NCBI GenBank assembly: GCA_024276425.1
Contig: JAJRXF010000171.1
Coordinates: forward strand, 1-36,469
DNA: 36,469 nucleotides
Direction: 5' to 3'
From: Actinomycetes bacterium
GTDB taxonomy: Bacteria > Actinomycetota > Acidimicrobiia > Acidimicrobiales > SZUA-35
The notes under the pieces are model-generated. The model searched no databases. It saw only the letters and a list, made by a program, of their open reading frames with translations, and was not told where the DNA came from. Shown here in pieces: positions 1-7,189 of this stretch (positions within the stretch are counted from its first letter, which is position 1; each line of letters begins with the position of its first letter). The position numbers and the translations under genes were made by a program.

Positions 1-124
1 GAGATCACCGATGAGCGCTATCTACTTGTCAGCGTTGCGTGACCTTGGCAATGAACGCTTCCTTCCCGGTTTCTACTTGAGGTCATCGGGTACCGGTCAT
101 CCCCTCTTATGGTCAGCGGCGAAG

Positions 125-598
125 ATGATCACCATCATTGTTGACAACTACGACGACGCAATCGAGTTCTTTGTTGAAGTTCTTGGATTCGAATTGGTTG
201 ATGATTCGCCCTCACTTACCAACGATGGACGGCCAAAGAGATGGGTTGTGGTCAAACCCCCTCAAGCTGAAACAGGCATTCTGCTGGCCCAAGCAGACGG
301 CGACCACCAACGGCTTGCTGTTGGGAACCAAGTTGCTGGGCGTGTTGGCTTCTTCCTGCGAGTGGACGAGTTCAAGACCGCCTATGACGGCATGGTCACC
401 GCTGGAGTGGAGTTCATAACAGAACCCCGCATGGAGGACTACGGCCAGTTCGCCGTATTCCTTGATGTTTCCGGTAACCGGTGGGACCTCCTTGGTCCCG
501 TCAAACGTGCGTTCCCTGGCATATCTCTTCCTCGGATCGAACACAGCGTGACTTGTGACGTTCACGGAACCAACAACGAATTACCATCCATTTCCTAG
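125..598 (+). CDS. VOC-family (glyoxalase/bleomycin-resistance fold) protein
   Basis: The 157-residue product has the beta-alpha-beta-beta-beta layout of the vicinal oxygen chelate superfamily. It opens with a strand and the family-typical segment VDNYDDAIEFFVEVLGFELV, and ends with a DVSGNRWDLLGP strand like other single-domain VOC proteins. The family includes glyoxalases, ring-cleavage dioxygenases and drug-binding resistance proteins, and the substrate cannot be read from sequence. I place the start at the ATG at 125 because the domain begins there. An in-frame ATG at 11 would add 38 residues that do not resemble the family, and neither start has a convincing ribosome-binding site. It converges on the PPOX gene, with only 12 bases between the two stops. 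Confidence 0.8.
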   Translation: MITIIVDNYDDAIEFFVEVLGFELVDDSPSLTNDGRPKRWVVVKPPQAETGILLAQADGDHQRLAVGNQVAGRVGFFLRVDEFKTAYDGMVTAGVEFITEPRMEDYGQFAVFLDVSGNRWDLLGPVKRAFPGISLPRIEHSVTCDVHGTNNELPSIS

Positions 599-610
599 CT
601 CAACCCCCGG

Positions 611-1159
611 CTAGAGCCAATTTCGAGGGATTGGAAGCAACTCCCGGACTCTGACGAAAGCACTCTCGGCGCCGGTCAGTGCCTTTGTATTGTCGAATCC
701 CTTGATCTCTGATGGCGTCAGAGTCATGAGGGTCAAGCCACTGGCTTCGTAGACTTCTTCGGTCATCCGGTCATAGGCCGCCGCGCCGACCTTGCCGAAG
801 TAGCGGGTCGCCATCCCTTCTGTGGGATTGTTCTCGGGGTCGAGCGGAGTGAGTTTCACGATGCCACCCACGATGACAGCGCGGTACGGCGGACGCTCGT
901 CCTGAATCGTCAGAGATATCTGTGGTCTTCGTTGCAACGCGAGGTGCTTTGCTCCATTGCTGACGGTGCTCATATAGAACACACCATTGTCGATTGTGTA
1001 CCAGATTGGTGCTTGGTTCGGCCGGCCGTCGCGTCTGACGTAGGCCAATGTTGCGATGCGCCTCCCCGACAAGAACGACTCGAGATCTCCCTTCTCGAAT
1101 GCGGGTTGACCACCAAGAGCCTTGAAATCCAGGTCCAGAAGCGGATTGCCGGTAATCAT
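611..1159 (-). CDS. PPOX-class (pyridoxamine 5'-phosphate oxidase fold) flavin/F420-dependent protein
   Basis: This 182-residue protein has the split beta-barrel of the pyridoxamine-phosphate-oxidase-like family. Diagnostic segments are FLSGRRIATLAYVRRDGRPN, then PIWYTIDNGVFYMSTVSNGAKHL and a strand ending in AVIVGGIVKL. In actinobacteria such proteins are usually F420- or FMN-dependent oxidoreductases or cofactor-binding proteins. The C-terminal 50 residues (EEVYEASGLTLMTLTPSEIKG onward) fit the same family. Its ATG overlaps the stop of the upstream Rieske gene as ATGA, so the two are almost certainly co-transcribed and translationally coupled. This suggests a role in the same reaction sequence, or in handling its redox product. 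The exact substrate is unknown. Confidence 0.85.
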   Translation of the reverse strand: MITGNPLLDLDFKALGGQPAFEKGDLESFLSGRRIATLAYVRRDGRPNQAPIWYTIDNGVFYMSTVSNGAKHLALQRRPQISLTIQDERPPYRAVIVGGIVKLTPLDPENNPTEGMATRYFGKVGAAAYDRMTEEVYEASGLTLMTLTPSEIKGFDNTKALTGAESAFVRVRELLPIPRNWL

Positions 1160-2319
1160 TGTGCTGGTCCTTCTACAGAGATCAGTCGGTCAGCCAGGTA
1201 ACGGTAGAAATGCACCAGGGCTTCCTCCCGCTCGTTCAGAAGACCAGGTTCAGCGAACCTCGAACCTGCATTGCGTTGCAGGTCGACCATGGCTGACGAA
1301 TCCTCGCGGTTGAGTTGGGCAAGGACCTGCTGAGTCATTTCTAACTCGCCTTCGGCTTGGTGAATCCGTTCGTATTCTGCTGCGGGCACAAGGTAGGCGC
1401 CTTGCACCCGTGTTCTTCCTGGCTCAAGGGGCATGAACGTGAGCCATGTCGAACTGGCCGGAGTGCAGGAAATGTTGACGTGAGGGTGAATGCTGACTGT
1501 TGGTGATGAGGTGGCATCGGTTCCTCCCATTGCCTTTGCGAACGGTTTGGCTGGTTCGCCGAATGCAGATTCGAAGTTGACATCAAGTCGAAAGCAGGAC
1601 CATTGCTTGGTTGCCTCAATGAACTTCGCGCCCTTTGATGGCAACATTTCTGCGATTTCACCCGCATGGAGTCCGTCGAGGTGATAACCCTCAAGCGCTG
1701 TTTCCAGCGCCAGTTTCCAGTTTCCGGCCCAGACCTCGTCAAAGGAGATGAGGATCCGCCAGTCCTTGATCCCATAAGGTGCCAAAGTTGCTTCGGCTCC
1801 TTCCAGCTTGGGAGCAAGCGGTGCTGGGTCCTCTGCCAAGTTAACGAAGATGAAGCCGAGCCAGGACTCAAGAGCAAACGAAGGCAGCTTGCACGAGCCG
1901 CCATCACTATTCACTGGTTCGTCCATCAATGGTGCGCCCCGAAGTGAGCCATCAAGGGAGTAGCTCCAACGGTGGTAAGGGCAGGTGAGTCGACGTGAGT
2001 TCCCTGCCCCATTGGCAATACTCATGTAACGGTGGCGACAGATCGATGACAAGGCTCTCACCTCATTGTCTTCGTCCCGAGTAATGACGATGGGTTCGCC
2101 TGCGATCTCGGTCGTGAACCAGTCTCCTATCTCCCTGACCTGCTCGTCGCGCCCGACACAGATCCACTCCTTCCGGAAAATCTCCTCGGCCTCGAGTTGG
2201 AATAGGTCCTGGGATGTGTAAGCGGCCATCGGTAGCGCTCGCGCCTGGCCCATCATCGTCGAGCGGTACGACTTGAGAGATTCACGAAGGCCATCCAGAG
2301 TCGGAGTAGAAGTCAGCAT
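1156..2319 (-). CDS. Rieske non-heme iron oxygenase, alpha-subunit type
   Basis: The 387-residue product matches the catalytic subunit of ring-hydroxylating or demethylating Rieske oxygenases. Numbered from the chosen start, the [2Fe-2S] ligands are C94, H96, C113 and H116 (CxH-x16-CxxH). The mononuclear iron site is seen as EGYHLDGLH with H213 and H218, plus a later Asp in EDSSAMVD (D340 or D346). No reductase or ferredoxin gene lies nearby, so electrons must come from elsewhere. The start is the ATG at 2319: a longer frame exists (to 2355) but would run through the promoter and operator. A -10 box ends six bases before this ATG, so the message is probably leaderless. It is co-transcribed with the PPOX gene and probably repressed by the divergent TetR. 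The substrate is unknown. Confidence 0.9.
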   Translation of the reverse strand: MLTSTPTLDGLRESLKSYRSTMMGQARALPMAAYTSQDLFQLEAEEIFRKEWICVGRDEQVREIGDWFTTEIAGEPIVITRDEDNEVRALSSICRHRYMSIANGAGNSRRLTCPYHRWSYSLDGSLRGAPLMDEPVNSDGGSCKLPSFALESWLGFIFVNLAEDPAPLAPKLEGAEATLAPYGIKDWRILISFDEVWAGNWKLALETALEGYHLDGLHAGEIAEMLPSKGAKFIEATKQWSCFRLDVNFESAFGEPAKPFAKAMGGTDATSSPTVSIHPHVNISCTPASSTWLTFMPLEPGRTRVQGAYLVPAAEYERIHQAEGELEMTQQVLAQLNREDSSAMVDLQRNAGSRFAEPGLLNEREEALVHFYRYLADRLISVEGPAQ

Positions 2320-2325
2320 TCCGCA

Positions 2326-2355
2326 AATGTAGGTCAGTGACCTAATACTTGTCAA
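2326..2355 (-). promoter_or_regulatory. Promoter of the Rieske/PPOX operon
   Basis: On the minus strand there is TTGACA (plus-strand 2350-2355), an 18-base spacer, and TACATT (2326-2331). The expected transcription start coincides with the A of the ATG at 2319. The TetR-type palindrome fills most of the spacer, a classic repression arrangement. The boxes are read by eye against the general housekeeping sigma consensus. Confidence 0.6.
2330..2344. promoter_or_regulatory. Operator O1: perfect 15-bp palindrome (probable TetR site)
   Basis: TAGGTCAGTGACCTA is a perfect inverted repeat with 7-bp arms and one central base. It sits between the -35 and -10 boxes of the Rieske promoter, in the gap shared with the divergent tetR gene. 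Binding here would block the oxygenase operon. Confidence 0.75.
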
Positions 2356-2362
2356 TGACCTA
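2348..2362. promoter_or_regulatory. Operator O2: degenerate second copy of the palindrome
   Basis: CTTGTCAATGACCTA matches O1 at 11 of 15 positions and keeps the whole right arm TGACCTA. Its centre is 18 bp from that of O1, so two repressor dimers could bind at related helical faces. It overlaps the Rieske -35 and lies just upstream of the tetR -10 box. Confidence 0.5.
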
Positions 2363-2382
2363 TACTGCGATTCTGGTTCCGG

Positions 2383-2388
2383 TACGAT
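2383..2388 (+). promoter_or_regulatory. -10 box of tetR (leaderless start)
   Basis: TACGAT is followed by exactly six bases and then the GTG at 2395, so transcription would begin at the start codon. No good -35 is visible. The degenerate operator lies at the expected upstream position, which fits autoregulation. Confidence 0.5.
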
Positions 2389-2394
2389 GATGTC

Positions 2395-2976
2395 GTGGAC
2401 AGATCAGCCAAGGGCAAAGAGCGGGAAGCGGAGATCTTGGGCATCGCCCGTCAGGTTCTGCTGAGGGAAGGCATGGATGGGTTCGTTCTGCGAACCATCG
2501 CCGATCGTGTCGGCGTGAAGCTGGGAAACCTGCAGTACTACTTTGCCACCCGAGACGATCTCCTCGAAGCACTGCTTCGTGTCGAGTTCGCTTCTGACCT
2601 TGACGCGATTGACTCTTTGAGAACTGAAGATGCAGAGGCCGATTTTGTCCGAACAGTGCGGGCGTTGATGGATCGTTGGGGAACCGCCGATGGCAACATT
2701 TATATGCCCATTGGAGTGCTTGCTCTTACGAGTGAACGGTTTCGCCGGTTGTGGTCTGAGATCTATGAAGCCTTCTACTCGGCCATGTCCGGGCTGATAC
2801 TACGGCTGGACCCCACAGCGACACCTGGCCAGGCGCGTATCCGTGCCATCAAGGTGACCGCTCTGATCGATGGGGCCTCCTTTCAGTCGTATCGGCCTGC
2901 TGGGCCGACAAGTATGAAATCGATGTCGAAGGTATTCCTCAACCAGGCACTGAGCATGGCACAGGGACACGCCTAG
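2395..2976 (+). CDS. TetR/AcrR-family transcriptional regulator
   Basis: This 193-residue regulator has an N-terminal TetR helix-turn-helix. The segment ILGIARQVLLREGMDGF is followed by LRTIADRVGVKLGNLQYYF, the recognition helix region, at about residues 35-55. The rest is an all-helical ligand-binding domain of normal length. The start is the GTG at 2395, since no in-frame ATG precedes the domain. It is divergent from the Rieske/PPOX operon and shares a 75-bp gap with it that contains one perfect and one degenerate copy of a palindrome. That arrangement is typical of a local repressor induced by a substrate or product of the divergent operon. The ligand is unknown. Confidence 0.9.
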   Translation: MDRSAKGKEREAEILGIARQVLLREGMDGFVLRTIADRVGVKLGNLQYYFATRDDLLEALLRVEFASDLDAIDSLRTEDAEADFVRTVRALMDRWGTADGNIYMPIGVLALTSERFRRLWSEIYEAFYSAMSGLILRLDPTATPGQARIRAIKVTALIDGASFQSYRPAGPTSMKSMSKVFLNQALSMAQGHA

Positions 2977-3547
2977 CCCCACGGTCAGCAAGGTGGCAGC
3001 CCCTCGAATTGGCGGTCAACGTTGGTGTAGGGCGCGAAGAACATCTCCACCCGACTGCCCAATAGGGACTCGAACAACTCTCTGCGGCCACCGATACAAG
3101 TTCATTGAGATAGTCCTTGACTGCGGCCGGAGCGAAGCAATCAACGCATTCCAAGTCCGGCGTAGTAACCCAGAAAAGCAATCTCATCGTGACGATACGG
3201 CTCTTGTTGACCAGGCAACATCGTCTGATCCGCTCGGGGAAATGTCGACGCCTTACAACTAACGCTCAGCACCCGGCCACACACTCTTCGCGTCGAAGTC
3301 ATCCGTGGAGATATTGACTCCACGTTCACCGAACTTCACCGGATCCTTCACCAGAGTGGCCCTACCTGACGAGTTCACCGATGCCATCATCAGGCTGTTG
3401 AGCGGTCCGATCCGGCACTGATTGTGGCTTGCTGGGATTCCTGACCAGCAGGTTTACTGATCTCTGTCGACGATGAAGTGCTTCGGCAGTTGCCGTCCAG
3501 AGAACCAAACCTCGACACAACACCCATCTTTTGATACTCTAGACGGC
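2977..3547. other. Gene-poor stretch between tetR and the first AbiEi gene
   Basis: About 570 bases hold no gene I can support. Short open frames exist on both strands, but none has a recognisable domain, a ribosome-binding site or a continuous homology pattern. Two fragments look vaguely protein-like: a minus-strand run around 3090-3190 with VDCFAPAAVKDYLNEL, and a plus-strand run around 3355-3420 with VALPDEFTDAIIRLL. Both may be decayed coding remnants marking the left edge of the accessory island. I see no rRNA, tRNA or strong terminator here. Confidence 0.4.
3535..3540 (+). promoter_or_regulatory. Candidate -10 box of the first AbiEi gene
   Basis: TACTCT lies seven bases before the ATG at 3548, suggesting a leaderless message. 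The -35 region is not recognisable, and no Shine-Dalgarno sequence is present, which fits leaderless translation. Confidence 0.35.
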
Positions 3548-4351
3548 ATGATCGAAACAAAGGTCGCCCCGATTGAGCTTGCCGACTGGCTGATCGGACG
3601 CGGTCAACACTTCATCTCCACCGACGATGCCGCTGCCCTACTCGACATCGCCCCGGAAACCGTGCCGGTGAGTTTAGAGCGGGCCCGTCAATCCGGGAAG
3701 ATGATCTCGGTAACCAAGCAAGGATGGGTCCCTGTCCCACCCGAATACCGAAGCATTGGTGCTCCCCCAGCCAGCCACTTCATCGACCCCCTAATGCGCC
3801 ACCTCGGTCACCCCTACTATGTGGGATTCCTGTCAGCAGCAGCAATACACGGCGCGTCACATCAAGCATCAATGGTCTTCCAAGTCGTCACACCAGCCAA
3901 ACTACGTGAACGCAGGATCGGCAGAAACCGGATCCAATTTCTGCAACGCTCAGACACAACCGGGAAACCCACACAACAACACACCGTCCCAACGGGGCGG
4001 ATGTGGGTCTCCACCCCAGAAGTGACAGTCCTTGATCTTGTTGAATCACCCGAGCACGGTGCCGGGCTCTCAAACGTTGCCACCGTCATTGGCGACCTCT
4101 TCTACGACGAAGTGCTGAACCTCACCGTCCTCTCAGAAGTCGCCAAGCTCTATCCGACCGCCGTTGCCCAACGGACTGGATTCTTGCTGGACTACATGGC
4201 CGCCGAAGTTGACCGTGAGATCGACACCGACCAGCTTCACGAAGTTGTGGCCGGGGCCCGCTATCGAGACCTCGCCCCTGGGAGAGGCCCAGGTGAGCGT
4301 GACCCCCGCTGGCATGTGATTGCCAATACCGAACTTGAGCATGACCTATGA
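3548..4351 (+). CDS. AbiEi-family antitoxin of a type IV toxin-antitoxin system (orphan copy 1)
   Basis: The 267-residue product resembles AbiEi antitoxins. It has an N-terminal winged-helix region (ISTDDAAALLDIAPETVPVS and following), then the family-typical stretches HPYYVGFLSAAAIHGASHQ and MVFQVVTPAKLR, and a later segment with STPEVTVLDLV. AbiEi proteins repress their own operon and neutralise an AbiEii nucleotidyltransferase toxin encoded just downstream. Here no toxin follows. Only a 23-codon overlapping frame and noncoding-looking DNA remain before the next antitoxin, so this copy is an orphan. The start at 3548 is chosen because the preceding in-frame 25 residues are unlike the family and a -10 box sits at the right distance. 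The retained intact frame suggests either a recent loss of its partner or a kept regulatory role. Confidence 0.85.
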   Translation: MIETKVAPIELADWLIGRGQHFISTDDAAALLDIAPETVPVSLERARQSGKMISVTKQGWVPVPPEYRSIGAPPASHFIDPLMRHLGHPYYVGFLSAAAIHGASHQASMVFQVVTPAKLRERRIGRNRIQFLQRSDTTGKPTQQHTVPTGRMWVSTPEVTVLDLVESPEHGAGLSNVATVIGDLFYDEVLNLTVLSEVAKLYPTAVAQRTGFLLDYMAAEVDREIDTDQLHEVVAGARYRDLAPGRGPGERDPRWHVIANTELEHDL

Positions 4352-4549
4352 CTGGCGAGGAATTGGGGACAAGGTTGCCCAGGCTTTCGATGAATTCGTC
4401 GAGCCCATCTGACGCCAGCGTCAGGGACCAGTGCCCGAACCAGGCGCTAGCAAGCAACCAATCGCTCGACAAACACCTCGAACCTTACATATGGTGACTG
4501 TCGAACTGCAGCAGCATATTCTGTGCACCGCAGATATTGCTGTACACTA
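4341..4549 (+). other. Gap after AbiEi copy 1, possible 5' scrap of its toxin gene
   Basis: An ATG at 4341 overlaps the end of the antitoxin and opens a 23-codon frame (MTYDWRGIGDKVAQAFDEFV and three more codons), stopping at 4412. This is where a cognate toxin gene would start, but the peptide is too short to assign. An ATGA overlap at 4348 opens another short frame without recognisable content. The rest, to 4549, shows no coding signal. I infer a deleted toxin gene, but the sequence alone does not prove it. Confidence 0.3.
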
Positions 4550-5338
4550 ATGACAGTGAGAACCATTCCCCCTGCGGTCGCCGCCGTACTCGAACAACTC
4601 GAACTTGACCAACCCCTCGTTGTCAGCAGCGAGGACCTGAAGCACGCCATAGCCATCACAGAGTCCAAAACCACAATCCGGTACCTAGTCGAAGAACTCA
4701 CCAATGGAGGATGGCTCCTCCCCCTCCGCACCCGCGGCTTTTGGGAATTCGCACCCGCAGCCCGAGCTGGCGCCATCGACGCCGGCGACCCCCACATAGA
4801 ACTCCGAGCAACCCTCCAGAAACGACCTAACCTTCCCGTCAAACTTGCAGCCGAGTCCGCAGCCTGGATACTGGGCTTCTCAACCAGATCACCAAACCAA
4901 CATGTGATTTCTGCACCTCCCGGCCTTCGACTTCCTCCCGCTTTGAATGAATACCGAGTCGTCCGCTTCATTCCAGCACTCGACGCCAAGACCCAAGACG
5001 GACTTCCTCTATGGCACGTGTCAACACTGCTTGCAGCGATGAGTCATCGCCCGGCCAGCTATCACGACTGGCCCAACGTGGGCGACTGGCTAACCCAGGC
5101 CACCAAACAGGTCTCTGATGATGATCTTCGAGCAGAGCTAGCAGGAAAGCCTCGCTCAACATGGATGAGGCTGGCATATCTTCTGGATCGCGGAGGAAAG
5201 CCCGAACTCGCCAGTGCCCTCAAGACAGATGCCCCACCAGGACAGGGCCCCTACTACCTCGGTCGACGTGGGCAACGAGGTCGATACAGCAGCAAATTCG
5301 ATGTGATTGACTCAGCCCTAATCGACTTCCAGACATGA
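4550..5338 (+). CDS. AbiEi-like type IV antitoxin (copy 2)
   Basis: The 262-residue product has an N-terminal winged-helix-like segment (SEDLKHAIAITESKTTIRYL, then GGWLLPLRTRGFWEFAP) and an AbiEi-like middle. It closes with the basic, glycine-rich segment GPYYLGRRGQRGRYSSKF seen in actinobacterial members. It is too different from copy 1 to be a recent duplicate. Its last codons overlap the start of a truncated AbiEii-type toxin (5335), the standard antitoxin-first order with translational coupling. The start could be the ATG at 4550 or the GTG at 4556: a TACACT box at 4543-4548 would put transcription at the GTG. Because the toxin is broken, this antitoxin is probably no longer needed for protection. 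Confidence 0.8.
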   Translation: MTVRTIPPAVAAVLEQLELDQPLVVSSEDLKHAIAITESKTTIRYLVEELTNGGWLLPLRTRGFWEFAPAARAGAIDAGDPHIELRATLQKRPNLPVKLAAESAAWILGFSTRSPNQHVISAPPGLRLPPALNEYRVVRFIPALDAKTQDGLPLWHVSTLLAAMSHRPASYHDWPNVGDWLTQATKQVSDDDLRAELAGKPRSTWMRLAYLLDRGGKPELASALKTDAPPGQGPYYLGRRGQRGRYSSKFDVIDSALIDFQT

Positions 5339-5541
5339 TCACTGAAGGACACCTCGGCCGCCACTACCAAGGAAGGAAGGGCGGTCGCGGTCCGGCTCTC
5401 ATCGACATCGCCCAAGACCACGCCCTTGCCATCATCAGTGAAGCTGGAATCTTCGATCTTGGAGTTGTGTTCAAGGGCGGTACCGCCCTCCGAAAGTATC
5501 GAGCAGGAAGCTCCGGCCGGTTCTCCACCGACAAGACCTAG
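5335..5541 (+). pseudogene. AbiEii-type nucleotidyltransferase toxin, truncated in its catalytic motif
   Basis: The frame begins MITEGHLGRHYQGRKGGRGP and continues with ALIDIAQDHALAIISEAGIF, then VVFKGGTALRKYRAG and GRFSTD. The GG-T-x-LRK followed by RFSxD is the nucleotidyltransferase core of AbiEii toxins, where the intact family continues with a second acidic residue (DxD) and about 200 more residues. Here the homology stops right after FSTD, and two codons later comes a stop. Only 68 residues remain, so the toxin cannot be active. The break point is followed directly by DNA carrying the tail of an IS110-type transposase, which suggests an insertion or deletion event. The start overlaps the antitoxin stop. 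Confidence 0.8.
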
Positions 5542-5821
5542 CCCGAATTCCCCTGCTTCCTGTCTGCCGGTATCCGTGTGTATCCGAGGGATGCGAACAA
5601 ATGACCACAATCGGGGCGGGAACCGTGACTTGAACCGGGCATTGTGGCGGGTGGTGCTTATTTGTCTTCGTCGGCACCAACCAACGATTGACTATGTGGC
5701 CAAACGAATAAGTGAGGGAAAATCGAAGAAGGAGGCGATCAGGATGGTGAAACGGTATCTGACCAGACGGGTGTTCAGGATCTACCAGGCGCATCTGAAA
5801 GAACTCCCAGTTGTGCCTTGA
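5542..5821 (+). pseudogene. IS110/IS116/IS902-type transposase, C-terminal fragment
   Basis: From about 5590 the frame reads GGNRDLNRALWRVVLICLRR, then DYVAKRISEGKSKKEAIRMV and KRYLTRRVFRIY, ending at 5821. This is the conserved C-terminal block of IS110-group transposases (GNR-x-LNRAL then EGKxxxEAxRxxKRxL). The N-terminal DEDD catalytic domain and most of the protein are missing, and the frame has no plausible start of its own. It is therefore an inactive remnant. It abuts the broken AbiEii toxin, so the element or its decay is the likely cause of that truncation. Element ends were not identifiable by eye. Confidence 0.75.
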
Positions 5822-5859
5822 CATCAATAGGAGCGTCAAAGTTCTTGACAACCACTGGC

Positions 5860-7086
5860 TCAGGACCAAAGAGCAGAGATCGGCACCGCGGTGATCCGCT
5901 CTCCCAGGCCATAGACCGAAGGTCCGGTATGAAGCACAAGGCCAGCAACAAACCGATCACCCAACTCATCACGCAGCCACGCCAAATGGGCACCGTCCTT
6001 CGATGTCGGAGCGCTAGATGCCTTGATCTCAATCCCAATCAAACGCCCAGCTCCCACCTCAAGCAAAAGGTCAATCTCTCGCCGACCCTGCTGTTGACGA
6101 AGATGAAACATCCGACAGAACGGCTCAACAACGGTCGCCTGAGACCGAAACTCCGCAGCTACGAACGTATCAAGCACTCGACCAAGCAGATCACCATCCC
6201 CAAGAACTCCGGCCACATCAACACCAAGCACCCCAACCAACAAACCAGGATCGACCAGATAGCGCTTCGAAGAGCGCACCAACCGCTTCAACCGATTTGA
6301 TGTCCACGCCGGGACATCCTGAACCATCAGCAGATTCCGCAACAAACCCTCATAAGCCACCGCCGTTCTTCGATTGATGCCAGCGGCATCATAAATCGTC
6401 TTGTCTTCAGCCAAACCAGCCGAATTCAAGGAATAGGCTTCGAAGAAGCGGCCCAATCGCGCTGGGTCCCGCCCCTGCTCAATCGTGAGAGCGTCGCGCG
6501 TGATCATCTGATCCACGTAGCTGCCAAGCCACCGATTTCGAGCTCGCTGCGACGCAGCGAACACTGCGTCAGGGAACCCACCCTCCAAAGCCAACTCGAC
6601 ATAACCACGCAAATCAGGCGAGTCCCTAGCTGGCAGTAATGTCTCACCAGCAACGATCCTGTCTACCAGAGGACGACTTGAACATCCCAGCCTCTCCGAA
6701 ACCGTCAATGGAAACATCGACACCCGCACAACACGGCCTGTGCCTGGCCATGTCGCTGTGTCCATGTCGGCGCGGATTGAACCAGTGAGCACAAATCGTC
6801 CAGGTCGAGAGTCAAGATCAACGGAACGCTTGACCGCTCCCAGCACCTCGGGTACTTCTTGCCACTCATCCAGAAGCACCGGCTCTTTCAACTCACTCAA
6901 AGCAGAATCAGGGTCCGCACGAAATGCAGCTGCCTGCCTCGGCTGATCCAGCCGAATGGTCGAGTTGGTGTGGCGGGCGGCAGTCGTTGTCTTGCCAGCA
7001 GCCCTTGGTCCAACAAGCATCAGCGCTGGCAGCTCGCCCAACAGTTCCTTCAAAAGGGGATCGACAAGACGCTCTCGATAGGCATC
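5860..7086 (-). CDS. AAA-family ATPase with DUF4143 domain
   Basis: The 408-residue product has a P-loop near its N-terminus, GPRAAGKTT at about residues 26-34. A Walker B PVLLDEWQEV follows at about 69-78, and a sensor-like RFVLTGSIRAD later. The C-terminal half is the DUF4143 region and includes REIDLLLEVGAGRLIGIEIK, resembling a PD-(D/E)xK nuclease-fold core. Such ATPases are common and patchily distributed, and their function is unsettled. Some are associated with mobile or defence-rich regions. The start is the GTG at 7086, since TACTAT lies six bases upstream (leaderless) and the extra upstream residues look noncoding. It is intact, though flanked by dead transposase pieces on both sides. 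Confidence 0.85.
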   Translation of the reverse strand, partial: DAYRERLVDPLLKELLGELPALMLVGPRAAGKTTTAARHTNSTIRLDQPRQAAAFRADPDSALSELKEPVLLDEWQEVPEVLGAVKRSVDLDSRPGRFVLTGSIRADMDTATWPGTGRVVRVSMFPLTVSERLGCSSRPLVDRIVAGETLLPARDSPDLRGYVELALEGGFPDAVFAASQRARNRWLGSYVDQMITRDALTIEQGRDPARLGRFFEAYSLNSAGLAEDKTIYDAAGINRRTAVAYEGLLRNLLMVQDVPAWTSNRLKRLVRSSKRYLVDPGLLVGVLGVDVAGVLGDGDLLGRVLDTFVAAEFRSQATVVEPFCRMFHLRQQQGRREIDLLLEVGAGRLIGIEIKASSAPTSKDGAHLAWLRDELGDRFVAGLVLHTGPSVYGLGERITAVPISALWS

Positions 7087-7189
7087 CACGTAGCTATAGT
7101 ACCCTTTTAACGCGCCATTCAATACCTCTTTACCACAAGCGTGAGTGCCGCTCTTACACACCTGTCAGCGCTTCGCCATCACGAGCCAA

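Noticed and set aside
11-124. N-terminal 38-residue extension of the VOC protein
   Set aside because: It does not resemble the family, and the domain begins exactly at the ATG at 125. Without a ribosome-binding site at 11, the shorter form is preferred.
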